DNA of 64,000 nt, from NCBI RefSeq assembly GCF_900103525.1, contig NZ_FNHN01000002.1, positions 310,001 to 374,000 of the forward strand, in the 5' to 3' direction. The notes beneath the pieces were generated by a model, which was given only the letters and a program-made list of their open reading frames with translations, made no database searches and was not told the DNA's origin. Every line of letters begins with the position of its first letter. Positions within the stretch are counted from its first letter, which is position 1. The translations under genes were made by a program, and so were the position numbers. Below are positions 1 to 9,858 of the stretch, piece by piece. Source of the DNA: Bacillus sp. OK048 (GTDB taxonomy: Bacteria > Bacillota > Bacilli > Bacillales > Cytobacillaceae).

Positions 1-1
1 C

Positions 2-1201
2 AGCATCGGTAACGGTATTGTGACAGATACATTGAACATACGAAGTGAGCCTTCTGAAACGGGAACGGTTATTGGAAAATTAACAAAAGGGTCTACTATC
101 AGGATTTTTTCAAAAAAAAATAATTGGCTGGAGATCCAGTACGCTGATCAAAAAGCATGGGTTAGTGCTGATTATGTTCAAATGGGTACAGAAAGTCAGC
201 CATCTAAAACTGAGCAGGAATCGATTGGAACAGTAACAGCAAGCAATCTTAGTGTTCGTAGTGACTCTTCGTTAAACTCCAAAATAATCGGTTCTGTTTC
301 GAAAGGACAAAAGTTTACGATTTTGGCAGAAGTAAATAATTGGGTAAAAATTGAATATCAAGCTGGAAAAATAGGCTGGGCTGCAGGCTGGTATTTCAAT
401 CGGGATAAAACTAGCCCTAAACAACTTGCCAAAGATAGCAAAGTTACCATTCTCCATAATGGAACCAATATCAGGAAGGATCCTAACACCCAATCAAATG
501 TCCTTCAGCGGGCAAATGAGGGAGACTCCTTTCCAGTTAAGAGTGTCAATAACGATTGGTATGAAATCACCTTGCCGAATGGTACAAATGGTTTTATTGC
601 TGGATGGCTGGTAACAACAAATGGTGCCGGACCTGAAATTGGTAAACAAGGGGCAGAAGGTTACCTGCGCTACAAAACCATCGTCATCGACCCAGGGCAT
701 GGAGGGATTGATAATGGTGCTACTGGTACGAGTGGCACACTTGAAAAGGAATTAACACTACGGACTGCTCACCTCTTAACGGATAAACTAAAAGCCGCAG
801 GAGCAAATGTTTTCCTAACAAGAAGCAATGATTCATTTCTTCCCCTTCCTTCAAGGGTCAGAATGGCGAGTGTACATCAGTCAGATGCCTTTATCAGTTT
901 ACACTATGATAGTAATATAGACCGCAGCGTCCGGGGGATGACAGGCTATTACTATCATTCTTTTCAAAAAAAACTGGCAGAAGCTGTTTATTATTCAACC
1001 AATGCACAAACAAAGTTAAAAAGCCGGGGTGTGCGCTCGGGTGATTACCACGTTATTCGTGAAAATCAAAGGCATGCAGTCTTGATGGAATTAGGCTATC
1101 TAAGTAATCCAGCAGAAGAAATGACACTTACATCCGGCCAATTTCAAGAAAGCGTCGCAACTGGTTTATTTAATGGACTGGCACGGTATTTTAAAGAATA
1201 A
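2..1201 (+). CDS. N-acetylmuramoyl-L-alanine amidase with SH3b repeats (5' partial)
   Basis: Zinc amidase that cleaves the bond between muramic acid and L-Ala in peptidoglycan; it acts outside the membrane on the wall. The frame is open to the left window edge, so the start and signal peptide are missing. Counting from codon 20, three SH3b wall-binding repeats lie near residues 1-53, 69-127 and 138-201, each with a VRS/IRK-type strand. The Amidase_3 domain follows (about 219-392), with the zinc His in IDPGHGG, Glu in LEKELTLR, His in SLHYDSN and the catalytic Glu in LMELGYLSN. It is the only plus-strand gene at this end and converges on dtd. The enzyme class is secure; the physiological role (growth, separation or sporulation) is not shown. 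Confidence 0.93.
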   Translation, partial: SIGNGIVTDTLNIRSEPSETGTVIGKLTKGSTIRIFSKKNNWLEIQYADQKAWVSADYVQMGTESQPSKTEQESIGTVTASNLSVRSDSSLNSKIIGSVSKGQKFTILAEVNNWVKIEYQAGKIGWAAGWYFNRDKTSPKQLAKDSKVTILHNGTNIRKDPNTQSNVLQRANEGDSFPVKSVNNDWYEITLPNGTNGFIAGWLVTTNGAGPEIGKQGAEGYLRYKTIVIDPGHGGIDNGATGTSGTLEKELTLRTAHLLTDKLKAAGANVFLTRSNDSFLPLPSRVRMASVHQSDAFISLHYDSNIDRSVRGMTGYYYHSFQKKLAEAVYYSTNAQTKLKSRGVRSGDYHVIRENQRHAVLMELGYLSNPAEEMTLTSGQFQESVATGLFNGLARYFKE

Positions 1202-1241
1202 AAAAATGCTTGGCAGCTATATAAAGTGCCAAGCATTTTTT
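1201..1241. terminator. bidirectional terminator between amidase gene and dtd
   Basis: A perfect 9-bp stem (TGCTTGGCA at 1207-1215 with TGCCAAGCA at 1227-1235) is flanked by A6 and T6 runs. It can therefore stop transcription from both converging genes. It overlaps the dtd stop codon by two bases. Confidence 0.9.
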
Positions 1242-1683
1242 AACCCTTACTATCAACAATTAGTGTGACAGGACCGTCATTGATTAGTTCAACATCCATC
1301 ATCGCTCCAAAGATACCCGTTTCAACCTTGATACCTTTTTCACGTAATAAATGGTTGAATCTTTCATATAATTGATTCGCTTGTTCCGGTTTAGCTGCTT
1401 CCATGAAATTGGGTCTTCTTCCTTTTCGGCAATCCCCATACAAAGTGAATTGGGAAACAGAAAGGATTTCCCCGCCAACCTCTACTAAAGATAAATTCAT
1501 TTTTCCGGCGTCATCTTCAAAAATCCGTAGATTGGCAATTTTTTCAGCTAAATAAGCCGCATCCTCATCTTTATCATGATGTGTAACACCAACAAGGAGG
1601 ACGAGACCTTTGGAAATTTGTCCCGTTATTTCTTCATTTACCGTTACTTTCGCATTTTTACTGCGCTGTACAACAACTCGCAT
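1240..1683 (-). CDS. dtd: D-aminoacyl-tRNA deacylase
   Basis: Hydrolyses D-amino acids (for example D-Tyr) mischarged on tRNA, a cytosolic proofreading step. The 147-aa length is normal for the DTD family. Both family signatures are visible: [10 protein letters not shown] near residue 78, and [11 protein letters not shown] at the C-terminus carrying the Gly-cisPro pair that recognises chirality. The ATG at 1683 follows a weak AGGT site. The gene begins 14 bases after the relA stop, so it is the last gene of a relA-dtd unit, the usual Bacillus arrangement. It ends in the shared terminator. Confidence 0.96.
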   Translation of the reverse strand: MRVVVQRSKNAKVTVNEEITGQISKGLVLLVGVTHHDKDEDAAYLAEKIANLRIFEDDAGKMNLSLVEVGGEILSVSQFTLYGDCRKGRRPNFMEAAKPEQANQLYERFNHLLREKGIKVETGIFGAMMDVELINDGPVTLIVDSKG

Positions 1684-1697
1684 ATTACCTGAACTCC

Positions 1698-3893
1698 CTA
1701 ATTCATAATCCGGCGAACCGAATAAATATCTGGAATTTGTTTAATTCGTTCAACCACTTTATGCAAATGATTAACATTATGAATGGCAATCGACATACTG
1801 ATTGTCGCCATTTTATTACGGTCAGATTTGCCAGAAACAGCTGAAATATTGGTTTTCGTTTCACTTACTGCTTGCAGAACCTCATTCAGGATACCCCGGC
1901 GGTCATAACCACTGATTTCAATATCGACATTATATTCTTTACGGTCATTTAAAGAAGATTCCCACTCAACAGGTATTAACCTGGTTTGCGCATCATTAGA
2001 GTCGATATTCGTACAATCGGCACGATGGACAGAAACACCGCGTCCTTTGGTAATAAAGCCGACAATGTCGTCACCAGGGACAGGGCTACAACATCTCGAC
2101 AGACGAATCAATAAATTATCGATTCCAGCAACGCGAACCCCTGATTCCCTCCGTTTCGAAGAAGGAAATGACTTCATATCTGAAATAGCACTGGTTATTG
2201 TCGCTGATTGCTCTTGATCTCGCTTTTTACGCCACTTCTCTGTTAAACGATTGGCTACCTGCAGTGCGGTTACCCCATTATAGCCAACCGCTGCATACAT
2301 ATCGTCCTCATTGGTAAAATTAAACTTTTCCGCAACCTTTTTGAGGTTTTCAGCAGTTAAAATTTCCTTTAAATCGAATTCCATAGCACGGATTTCTTTT
2401 TCAACTAGTTCTTTTCCTTTATCGACATTTTCATCACGGCGCTGCTTCTTGAAAAAAGCACGAATTTTGTTCTTAGCCTGAGACGTTTGTGCAAGCTTTA
2501 ACCAGTCTTGACTTGGCCCATATGAATGCTTAGAAGTAAGGATTTCGATAATGTCACCTGTTTTAAGCCGATAATCGAGCGTAACCATCTTACCATTAAC
2601 TTTTGCACCTATCGTTTTATTGCCGATTTCACTGTGAATTCGATAAGCAAAATCAATTGGAACGGAACCAGACGGCATTTCAATGACATCACCTTTTGGG
2701 GTGAAAACAAAAACCATGTCAGAGAATAAATCAATTTTTAAAGACTCCATAAACTCTTCTGCATTTGCAGTGTCATTTTGAAATTCTAGAATTTCTCTGA
2801 ACCAAGTTAATTTTTGTTCGTAAGATGTTGTATCACTAAGTGCTTTTCCTTCTTTATAGGCCCAGTGGGCGGCAATCCCGAATTCTGCAATTCTGTGCAT
2901 TTCGGAGGTCCGTATTTGTACCTCGAGTGGATCTCCCTTAGGTCCTATGACCGTTGTATGAAGAGATTGATACATATTCTGCTTCGGCATCGCAATATAA
3001 TCTTTAAATCGTCCTGGCATTGGCTTCCAGCAAGTATGGATGATTCCTAATACGGCATAACAATCTTTAATGCTATTTACGACAATTCGAACAGCAAGTA
3101 AATCATAAATCTCACTAAATTGTTTATTTTGCTGAACCATTTTACGGTAAATGCTGTAGATATGTTTAGGTCTTCCATTAAGCTCCGCATTAATGGACAC
3201 TTCTTTCATTCTGTCACGAACCTCATCCATGACATCGACTAAGTATTGCTCCCGTTCTGCACGCTTCTTTTTCATTAAGTTAACAATACGGTAATATTGC
3301 TGTGGGTTTAAATATCTTAATGCTGTATCTTCCAACTCCCACTTAATCGTAGAAATACCAAGACGATGGGCTAAAGGTGCAAAGATTTCAAGGGTTTCAT
3401 TTGAAATCCGACGCTGCTTCTCAACAGGAAGGTGCTTTAGCGTTCTCATATTATGCAAACGATCAGCAAGCTTAATCAAAATAACGCGGATATCTTGAGC
3501 CATTGCCACAAACATTTTTCTGTGGTTTTCTGCCTGCTGTTCCTCGTGTGATTTATATTTAATTTTTCCTAATTTCGTAACCCCGTCGACAAGCATGGCC
3601 ACTTCGTCATTAAATTCACTCTCGATGTCCTTTAATGTAACATCCGTGTCTTCAACAACATCATGTAGAAAACCAGCAGCTACCGTTTCAGGATCCATCT
3701 CCAAATCTGCTAGAATTCCAGCAACTTGAATGGGATGAATAATGTACGGTTCACCCGATTTTCTATATTGTTCACGATGAGAATGTTTGGCGAATTCGTA
3801 CGCTTTTCTTACTAATTCAACATGCTCCTCGTTTAAATAGGCACTCGTCTTGTCGATGACTTGTTCGGCGGTTAGAACTTGATCGTTCGCCAT
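1698..3893 (-). CDS. relA: bifunctional (p)ppGpp synthetase/hydrolase (RSH)
   Basis: Makes and degrades the alarmone (p)ppGpp in response to amino-acid starvation. The 731-aa protein has the full RSH layout: a hydrolase HD domain with H53 and HD at 77-78 (motif [11 protein letters not shown]), a synthetase domain with the [10 protein letters not shown] and YQSLHTTV motifs near 280-310, a TGS domain near 390-450 and a C-terminal ACT domain near 655-731. Both catalytic halves look intact, so this is the long bifunctional enzyme and not a small synthetase. The ATG at 3893 follows AAGGTG. It lies upstream of dtd and downstream of apt, with 227 bases to apt that probably hold its own promoter. Confidence 0.97.
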   Translation of the reverse strand: MANDQVLTAEQVIDKTSAYLNEEHVELVRKAYEFAKHSHREQYRKSGEPYIIHPIQVAGILADLEMDPETVAAGFLHDVVEDTDVTLKDIESEFNDEVAMLVDGVTKLGKIKYKSHEEQQAENHRKMFVAMAQDIRVILIKLADRLHNMRTLKHLPVEKQRRISNETLEIFAPLAHRLGISTIKWELEDTALRYLNPQQYYRIVNLMKKKRAEREQYLVDVMDEVRDRMKEVSINAELNGRPKHIYSIYRKMVQQNKQFSEIYDLLAVRIVVNSIKDCYAVLGIIHTCWKPMPGRFKDYIAMPKQNMYQSLHTTVIGPKGDPLEVQIRTSEMHRIAEFGIAAHWAYKEGKALSDTTSYEQKLTWFREILEFQNDTANAEEFMESLKIDLFSDMVFVFTPKGDVIEMPSGSVPIDFAYRIHSEIGNKTIGAKVNGKMVTLDYRLKTGDIIEILTSKHSYGPSQDWLKLAQTSQAKNKIRAFFKKQRRDENVDKGKELVEKEIRAMEFDLKEILTAENLKKVAEKFNFTNEDDMYAAVGYNGVTALQVANRLTEKWRKKRDQEQSATITSAISDMKSFPSSKRRESGVRVAGIDNLLIRLSRCCSPVPGDDIVGFITKGRGVSVHRADCTNIDSNDAQTRLIPVEWESSLNDRKEYNVDIEISGYDRRGILNEVLQAVSETKTNISAVSGKSDRNKMATISMSIAIHNVNHLHKVVERIKQIPDIYSVRRIMN

Positions 3894-4021
3894 AAAATCA
3901 CCTTATTTTTCGTCTCATTTTTTTATTTTTTTATTATTTAATGTTCCCCTGATTAAACTAGTTACTAATGAATGTTACTATTATCGAAAAAAAACGCTCA
4001 GAAGTAAAGGGATTGATACTT

Positions 4022-4052
4022 ATTTTACAGTATTTTAAGAAAAAAGTGTCGA
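4022..4052 (-). promoter_or_regulatory. possible sigma-A promoter for relA
   Basis: On the minus strand TCGACA (4052-4047) is followed after a long 19-base spacer by TAAAAT (4027-4022). Both boxes match five of six consensus bases, but the spacer is two bases too long, so this is only a candidate. Confidence 0.3.
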
Positions 4053-4059
4053 AATACGA

Positions 4060-4112
4060 CTAATTAATAGCGCTCTTTTTATAACAAGAGAGCACTCATT
4101 TACGAGTGCCCC
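4060..4112 (-). terminator. hairpins downstream of apt (weak terminator)
   Basis: Downstream of apt on its strand lie a GCACTC/GAGTGC hairpin (4093-4110) and an alternative longer stem AGTGCTCT/AGAGCGCT. No clean U-run follows, so it may terminate weakly or serve as an attenuating structure before relA. Confidence 0.35.
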
Positions 4113-4120
4113 CATCACTA

Positions 4121-4633
4121 TTAATAATTCATCAATGTCATGATGTCGTAGCCTTCAAGTTTCTTACGACCATCAAGGTACGATAATTCAATTAGAAACG
4201 CAATTCCTACAACCACACCGCCAAGCTGTTCAACTAATTGGATGGTTGCTTCAATGGTTCCACCTGTCGCTAACAAATCATCGGTAATAAGAACACGTTG
4301 TCCTGGTTGAATCGCGTCGTTATGAATGGTAAGGATATCACTGCCATATTCTAATCCATAGCTAACTTTAACTGTTTCACGCGGCAGTTTTCCTTCTTTA
4401 CGAACAGGAGCAAAGCCAATTCCAAGGGAATATGCCACAGGGCAGCCAATAATAAATCCTCTTGCTTCTGGACCCACAATTAAATCAATGTGTTTATCTT
4501 TCGCATAGGCAACGATTTGGTCCGTTGCATACTTATATGCTTCTCCATTATTCATTAAAGGAGTAATATCCTTAAAATTTATTCCGGGTTTTGGATAATC
4601 TGGTACGATTGCGATAAATTGTTCTAAGTCCAT
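4121..4633 (-). CDS. apt: adenine phosphoribosyltransferase
   Basis: Converts adenine and PRPP to AMP in purine salvage. The 170-aa protein has the PRPP-binding loop [13 protein letters not shown] near residues 115-127 and the N-terminal [14 protein letters not shown] segment typical of Apt. Its start codon overlaps the recJ stop (TAATG), so translation is probably coupled to recJ. The recJ-apt-relA order is conserved in Bacillus, and Rel-type control of purine metabolism makes the neighbourhood sensible. Confidence 0.97.
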   Translation of the reverse strand: MDLEQFIAIVPDYPKPGINFKDITPLMNNGEAYKYATDQIVAYAKDKHIDLIVGPEARGFIIGCPVAYSLGIGFAPVRKEGKLPRETVKVSYGLEYGSDILTIHNDAIQPGQRVLITDDLLATGGTIEATIQLVEQLGGVVVGIAFLIELSYLDGRKKLEGYDIMTLMNY

Positions 4634-6987
4634 TACTTAATTGCCTCCTCAATATGAACTGATTCCTCGATGACTTGGTCAAACCAACTCTTTAATTGTT
4701 GAAAGGATGAAAATAATAAATCTCTTTCAAGGATATATTGAGCTTGTTTTGTTTGATAAGTGATTGAATCAGTTAGGTCACGCTTTTGTGATAGTTTATT
4801 TAACGTAATAAATCCATTGTTTATTGTAACAAAATCCAGTTCAGAAAACACCTTTGACATAAAGGTTATCGTTTCAGTCGACCAGCCACGGTGTTTGGCA
4901 ATTTCATCACCATGGCGACGTAAATCAATTGGGCCTTTTTTTAATAAAAAAGCATAAAACCATTTAAAATGATCCCTAGTCGGTAAGGTACTAAAGAAAT
5001 CACTTGATTCTTTGTAAAAATAAGCATAAATTCGAGCTGGCTGTTTTCCATTAAACAAGTGACGAAGCAGTTCCTTAGATGTCGGAAAGTCAACGAGAAC
5101 AACATTGGCTTCATAGGAATCGAATCTCTTAGCATCGTTCTCATCTTGAATTAGAATGGCCTCGTTCGCTAGAGCTGGTTCGATTTTATCAAACTGTTCT
5201 TTATTAAAAAAGATATATTTCCGGTTTTCAATAGGAATGTTTTGTGTCATTGAATGTATGCGTTTAACACCACGATGATCAAATAATTGCCATGATTCAA
5301 CAGCAATATCCTGGATAAAAATTTGCGGTTTACGGATATTATTCCACTCATTGATGGCTAATTCACCAATTAGTGAAATTTTTGAAGCTGGTGAAATATG
5401 GTCAACTAAGGATCCAAGTCCAAATCCAATCCCATCTAGGTTTGCACCATTTTCATTAACCATGACTTTCAGATGATTTTGCTCTGATCCAATCTTTCTC
5501 ATCGAAGAGATTTGGACATGATTGATTAACACCTTAGGCTTTGGGTTGTCCATTCCAAATGGAGCAAGAAGGTTTAGTTCATCTAGGGCATCCAAATTGA
5601 TCGCATCTACATTTATTTGATGATCTAGTAACGTAACGGGTACAAAATCCTCTTCTGACAACTGTTCATCCGCAAGTTGATTTAATCTTGAGCGCAGCTC
5701 TGCTACATCTTTAAGGTTTAGTGTCATACCTGCTGCCATTGGATGTCCGCCAAAATGAGGCAGAATATCGCGACAAGTTGAAAGATTTTTAAATAAATCT
5801 AAGCCAGCAATACTTCGAGCTGATCCTTTTGCTAACCCTTTTTCTTGATCAAAACTAAGGACTATCGTCGGCCTATAGAACTTATCAACTAATCTTGAGG
5901 CAACAATGCCGATTACTCCTGCATTCCAACCTTCTTTTCCTATGACGAGAACTGAATTCGATTCAATCGGATAATTTTTTTCTACCTCTTCTATGGCTTC
6001 AAGGGTAATGGAATTAACAATTGATTGTCTCGTTTTGTTAAGTTCATCCATTTCCTGTGCTAGGCTTTCGGCTTCATACGGGTCATCTGTAAGCAAAAGC
6101 TCCACAGCCATACCTGCATCTTCTAATCTGCCAACAGCATTAATTCGAGGCGCGAGTGTAAAACCAATGGTTTCTTCCGTTACAGATTGCTGATCCACAC
6201 CAGAAACTTTAAGAATCGCTTTTAATCCTTTGTTCGATGTTACTTTTAGTCTTTCTAAACCCTTTTTTGCAATCAGACGATTTTCATCTTTTAATGAAAC
6301 TAAATCAGCAATCGTACCTATAACGGCTATTTCCAATAAGTGCTCTGGAACCTTTCCGTACAGGGCATGGGCTAATTTGAAGGCAACTCCTACCCCCGCC
6401 AATTCCCGAAACGGGTACCTACTATCGGGTAGTTTAGGATGAATAATTGCTAGTGCTTCAGGTAAAATTGGACCCGGCTCATGGTGGTCCGTGATGATTA
6501 AGTCGAGATCAAGTTCTTTCGCTATAGCTGCTTCATGTACGGCAGAAATCCCTGTATCTACAGTAATAATTAACTTTATTCCAGACGCTGCTGCTTGACG
6601 AAAGGCTGGTTCATTTGGTCCATAACCTTCAGTAAAACGATTAGGAATATAAAATTGGACATTGGCTCCCAATTCTCTAAGGGTAACCATTAATACGGTT
6701 GTACTGCTGACACCATCCGCATCATAATCTCCAAAAATTAAAATAGGTTCTTGTTTATCTATTGCTTCGCGAATTCTGTTTACAGCTATATCCATGCCTT
6801 TTAATAAATAAGGGTCATGGAAATGCTCTTTTCCAAATAAAAAATACCGTGCAGAATCAACGGTATCTATTCCGCGGTTGATAAGCAGCGATGCAACAAG
6901 TGGCGTAATCTTCAATTCGGTTTCGAGAGTTTTTACTAGTTGTTGGTCAGATTCACGAACAATCCATCTAGTTTTTGACTTTAACAT
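4633..6987 (-). CDS. recJ: single-stranded-DNA-specific 5'-3' exonuclease RecJ
   Basis: Degrades single-stranded DNA 5' to 3' in recombination and repair. At 784 aa it is of the long Firmicutes type. DHH-family catalytic motifs are visible: DYDADG at 87-92, VDTGIS near 143, DHH at 167-169 and the DHHA1 motif GGHPMAAGM near 415. After the OB-like segment there is a roughly 200-residue C-terminal extension typical of Bacillus RecJ. It is the first gene of the recJ-apt unit and is preceded by the secDF terminator. Confidence 0.96.
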   Translation of the reverse strand: MLKSKTRWIVRESDQQLVKTLETELKITPLVASLLINRGIDTVDSARYFLFGKEHFHDPYLLKGMDIAVNRIREAIDKQEPILIFGDYDADGVSSTTVLMVTLRELGANVQFYIPNRFTEGYGPNEPAFRQAAASGIKLIITVDTGISAVHEAAIAKELDLDLIITDHHEPGPILPEALAIIHPKLPDSRYPFRELAGVGVAFKLAHALYGKVPEHLLEIAVIGTIADLVSLKDENRLIAKKGLERLKVTSNKGLKAILKVSGVDQQSVTEETIGFTLAPRINAVGRLEDAGMAVELLLTDDPYEAESLAQEMDELNKTRQSIVNSITLEAIEEVEKNYPIESNSVLVIGKEGWNAGVIGIVASRLVDKFYRPTIVLSFDQEKGLAKGSARSIAGLDLFKNLSTCRDILPHFGGHPMAAGMTLNLKDVAELRSRLNQLADEQLSEEDFVPVTLLDHQINVDAINLDALDELNLLAPFGMDNPKPKVLINHVQISSMRKIGSEQNHLKVMVNENGANLDGIGFGLGSLVDHISPASKISLIGELAINEWNNIRKPQIFIQDIAVESWQLFDHRGVKRIHSMTQNIPIENRKYIFFNKEQFDKIEPALANEAILIQDENDAKRFDSYEANVVLVDFPTSKELLRHLFNGKQPARIYAYFYKESSDFFSTLPTRDHFKWFYAFLLKKGPIDLRRHGDEIAKHRGWSTETITFMSKVFSELDFVTINNGFITLNKLSQKRDLTDSITYQTKQAQYILERDLLFSSFQQLKSWFDQVIEESVHIEEAIK

Positions 6988-7043
6988 GCGTTCACCCCTC
7001 AGACTTTACTATTATACAGGAGCATGATTGACAGTTCAATCCA

Positions 7044-7071
7044 TAAAAAAAACCGCTAAATGCGGTTTTTT
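7044..7071 (-). terminator. secDF terminator
   Basis: On the minus strand CCGCA-TTTA-GCGG is flanked by A6 and followed by T8. This is a short but strong intrinsic terminator three bases after the secDF stop. Confidence 0.9.
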
Positions 7072-7074
7072 CCA

Positions 7075-9339
7075 TTACACTTGCGGCTCGTCCGAGTATT
7101 TTCTTTTTTCTTTCACTGTTTTAATGGTTCCCTTCTTTTTCAACTCTTTAGCTTTTAATACAACCCAAAGATTTGTAGCGATGAAAATCGAAGAGTACAC
7201 ACCTGTTACTAACCCAACTAACATTGCAATATTGAAATTCCGGATGGACTCACTTCCAAAGATCGTCATCGCAAGAACAGTGATTAATACAGTAAATACG
7301 GTATTCACTGAACGTGTTAACGTTTGACGAACACTTACATTCACGACATCAGCTATGTCCTCGAAAGTTTTAAGACGCTTCTTCTTCTGCAAGTTCTCAC
7401 GCATTCTGTCAAAGGTAACAATCGTATCATTAATTGAGTAACCGATGATGGTTAACACAGCAGCGATAAATGTTAAATCCACTTCTAGTCTTGTAATACT
7501 GAAAAAAGCAACCATAAAGAAAGCATCATGCAACAGTGAGACAATAGCCCCAATTGCCATTGCGAACTCAAACCGGACCGTTACATAAATAATTATTCCG
7601 ATTGAAGCAATGATGAGGGCAATAACTCCGTTTTTCGCCAACTCTTTACCCACTGTCGGAGAAACGGAACTTACACTCGGATCAGCGCCGAATTCATTAT
7701 GGAAAGTTGTTTTTAACTCTAAGATTTCATCCTTCGATAATACCTCTTTCGTTCGAGCAGACGCAACTTCTTTGTTATCTCCAGAAAGCGTAATATCATC
7801 AATACTAATATTAAGTTTGTCAAAGGCTTTTTCAACCCGTTCTGCTGTCAATGGTTTGTCAGATAAGACTTCAATCCGCGTGCCCTTTGAAAAATCGATA
7901 GACAGATTCAAACGTAAAATCAGGATTAACACTAAGCCAGCAGCAATGAGTACACCAGAGACGATAAAAAATAATTTTCTTACCTTTACAAAATCATAGC
8001 GATCCCATCTAGTTGGAAGATCAATTGCATCGTAATTTTCTGCTAAATCTTTTATTGCAGATTTTTTCACACCAAACCAGCTAGCCTTTTTATTCAAGAA
8101 GCCGCTATTGACCCACATACCTAAAAATAGGCGAGAACCAAATACAGCTGTAAGAAAGCTTAACAAAATGCTGACCAAGAGCATGGTGGCGAATCCTTTA
8201 ATGGAGCTCGTCCCATAGAAAAATAAAACAGCTGCCGTTAAAATCGTCGTCAAGTTGGAGTCAAGGATTGAGGTAAACGATCCTTTACTACCAGATTGAA
8301 AAGCTGATTTTATCGATTTACCAACTTTAATTTCTTCCCTTATTCGTTCGTAGGTGATGATATTGGCATCAACCGCCATCCCGACCCCAAGTATTAGGGC
8401 GGCGATTCCCGGTAAAGTAAGAACCCCATTCATCCAATCAAACACTAATAAAACTAGATAAATGTAAATGGATAACGTAACGGTTGCAATAAAACCAGGA
8501 AAACGGTAGTAAACTAACATAAATAAATAAATAAGGGCTATCCCGATAATACCTGCTAGTATCGTTTGGTTTAACGCCTGTTCACCGAATTTTGCTCCAA
8601 CAGAAGTCGAGTATACTTCAGTTAGCTTAACAGGAAGTGCTCCAGCATTTAATAGTGAAGACAGCTCTTGAGCTTCCTTTGCAGTAAAGCTTCCCACGAT
8701 AGATACAGTATTTTGGTTAAAAATTTCTTTTACAGTTGGCGCTGATAAAAATTTAGGATTTACTTTTGTAATTTCAGTCTTAAAGGAATCTTTTCCTTCC
8801 TCAAAATCAAGCCAAATAACTAATACATTATTCGGTGCCATTTTAACAATTTCTTCAGTAACATTTTTGAACTTTTCAGCACTCTTTAATTTTAACGAGA
8901 CACTTGGTGCTCCATTTTCGTCGAACGTCTGTTTAGCGCCGCCTTCAGCTAAATCTGTTCCATCCATCATGATACGGTCATTCGCGTCCCTGAAGGTTAG
9001 ATTGGCTTGGGTCGAGAGGATATTTCGTGCTTCGTTTTGATCTGTTACCCCAGCAAGCTGAACACGAATACGATTTTCTCCCTCAACTTGTATATTCGGT
9101 TCGCTTACACCAAGTACGTTAATCCGCTTATCAAGCGCCGTGGCAGTACTTGCTAACGTATCTTTGTCAATTTTCTGACCTTTTTTCGCTGGTGTAACAT
9201 CATATAAAACCTCAAAGCCACCTTGAAGGTCTAAACCTAGTTTAATGTTTTTCAAAATACCTTTTGATGTAACTCCCATTGTGCTTCCTATTAATAAAAC
9301 TACTAGCAGGAAAGCAATGATTCTACTGCGCTTAACCAT
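7075..9339 (-). CDS. secDF: protein translocase subunit SecDF (fused)
   Basis: Membrane component that uses the proton gradient to help the Sec translocon release exported proteins. The 754-aa chain is the SecD-SecF fusion usual in Bacillus. The SecD half has TM1, the GLDLQGG motif at 36-42, a large extracellular P1 domain and the GVGMAVDANIITYERIREE loop. The SecF half starts near residue 430 with its own TM, SIDFSKGTR and GYSINDTIVTFDRMREN. About 12 TM segments are expected. The ATG has a perfect AAGGAGG at about 9352-9358. It sits alone between comN and recJ, with its own terminator. Confidence 0.97.
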   Translation of the reverse strand: MVKRSRIIAFLLVVLLIGSTMGVTSKGILKNIKLGLDLQGGFEVLYDVTPAKKGQKIDKDTLASTATALDKRINVLGVSEPNIQVEGENRIRVQLAGVTDQNEARNILSTQANLTFRDANDRIMMDGTDLAEGGAKQTFDENGAPSVSLKLKSAEKFKNVTEEIVKMAPNNVLVIWLDFEEGKDSFKTEITKVNPKFLSAPTVKEIFNQNTVSIVGSFTAKEAQELSSLLNAGALPVKLTEVYSTSVGAKFGEQALNQTILAGIIGIALIYLFMLVYYRFPGFIATVTLSIYIYLVLLVFDWMNGVLTLPGIAALILGVGMAVDANIITYERIREEIKVGKSIKSAFQSGSKGSFTSILDSNLTTILTAAVLFFYGTSSIKGFATMLLVSILLSFLTAVFGSRLFLGMWVNSGFLNKKASWFGVKKSAIKDLAENYDAIDLPTRWDRYDFVKVRKLFFIVSGVLIAAGLVLILILRLNLSIDFSKGTRIEVLSDKPLTAERVEKAFDKLNISIDDITLSGDNKEVASARTKEVLSKDEILELKTTFHNEFGADPSVSSVSPTVGKELAKNGVIALIIASIGIIIYVTVRFEFAMAIGAIVSLLHDAFFMVAFFSITRLEVDLTFIAAVLTIIGYSINDTIVTFDRMRENLQKKKRLKTFEDIADVVNVSVRQTLTRSVNTVFTVLITVLAMTIFGSESIRNFNIAMLVGLVTGVYSSIFIATNLWVVLKAKELKKKGTIKTVKEKRKYSDEPQV

Positions 9340-9424
9340 TATGTATGTTCCTCCTTAGGGCTTAGGCTTTGGCCAAAGCACTGCAACGAAAAGCCTTATA
9401 TAAAAATCATTCTTCTATTATAAT

Positions 9425-9721
9425 TTATTTCAATAACTCTTTCCATTCATTTTCATCTTTCAAATTAAAATCATTGTTTTTATATGTTTCAATCGTTGTA
9501 AAGCTTATGTAATCACTGACCTTTACGGAAAGGATATCATCAATAATCTCATAAAGCCTGATATCGTTTTTTACCTTCTTCCATTTTTTCTTTTGTAAGA
9601 ACTCCCAAAGACCAGCTTCTGATACTTCTTTGTAGCCAAGCAAGCGAAATTCTTCCAATTTGCTAATTAATGCTGGTTTTACCTGGGTGTGAAAATGATT
9701 GTATGCGTGGCTTTTCTCCAA
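9425..9721 (-). CDS. comN: post-transcriptional regulator ComN family protein
   Basis: Small 98-aa soluble protein matching the ComN (YrzD) family, which in B. subtilis controls comEC operon mRNA after transcription and localises with DivIVA. I recognise it from the YNHFHTQVKPALISKLEEF start and the GYKEVSEAGLWEFLQKKKW core, and from its fixed place beside spoVB and secDF. The start is TTG at 9721, with AGGAGG eight bases upstream; no ATG fits. It is transcribed divergently from spoVB. Confidence 0.85.
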   Translation of the reverse strand: MEKSHAYNHFHTQVKPALISKLEEFRLLGYKEVSEAGLWEFLQKKKWKKVKNDIRLYEIIDDILSVKVSDYISFTTIETYKNNDFNLKDENEWKELLK

Positions 9722-9858
9722 TGCAGTTGCCTCCTACGGACGTTTCCATCCTTCTCAATTATCTTAAAATAAAAAACACCTTGTCATGCTTTGTCCACCC
9801 TTATGCATATAGATTAATTGTATATGAATTCTTCTTTTTTGAGAAGGTGGGAAGTAGG

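Noticed and set aside
7610-7999. 129-aa plus-strand open frame inside secDF
   Set aside because: Shadow of a strongly conserved gene on the opposite strand, with no ribosome site.
9670-9858. 63-residue N-terminal extension of SpoVB
   Set aside because: It overlaps the divergent comN gene and its control region, and the ATG at 9859 has a good ribosome site and the family N-terminus.
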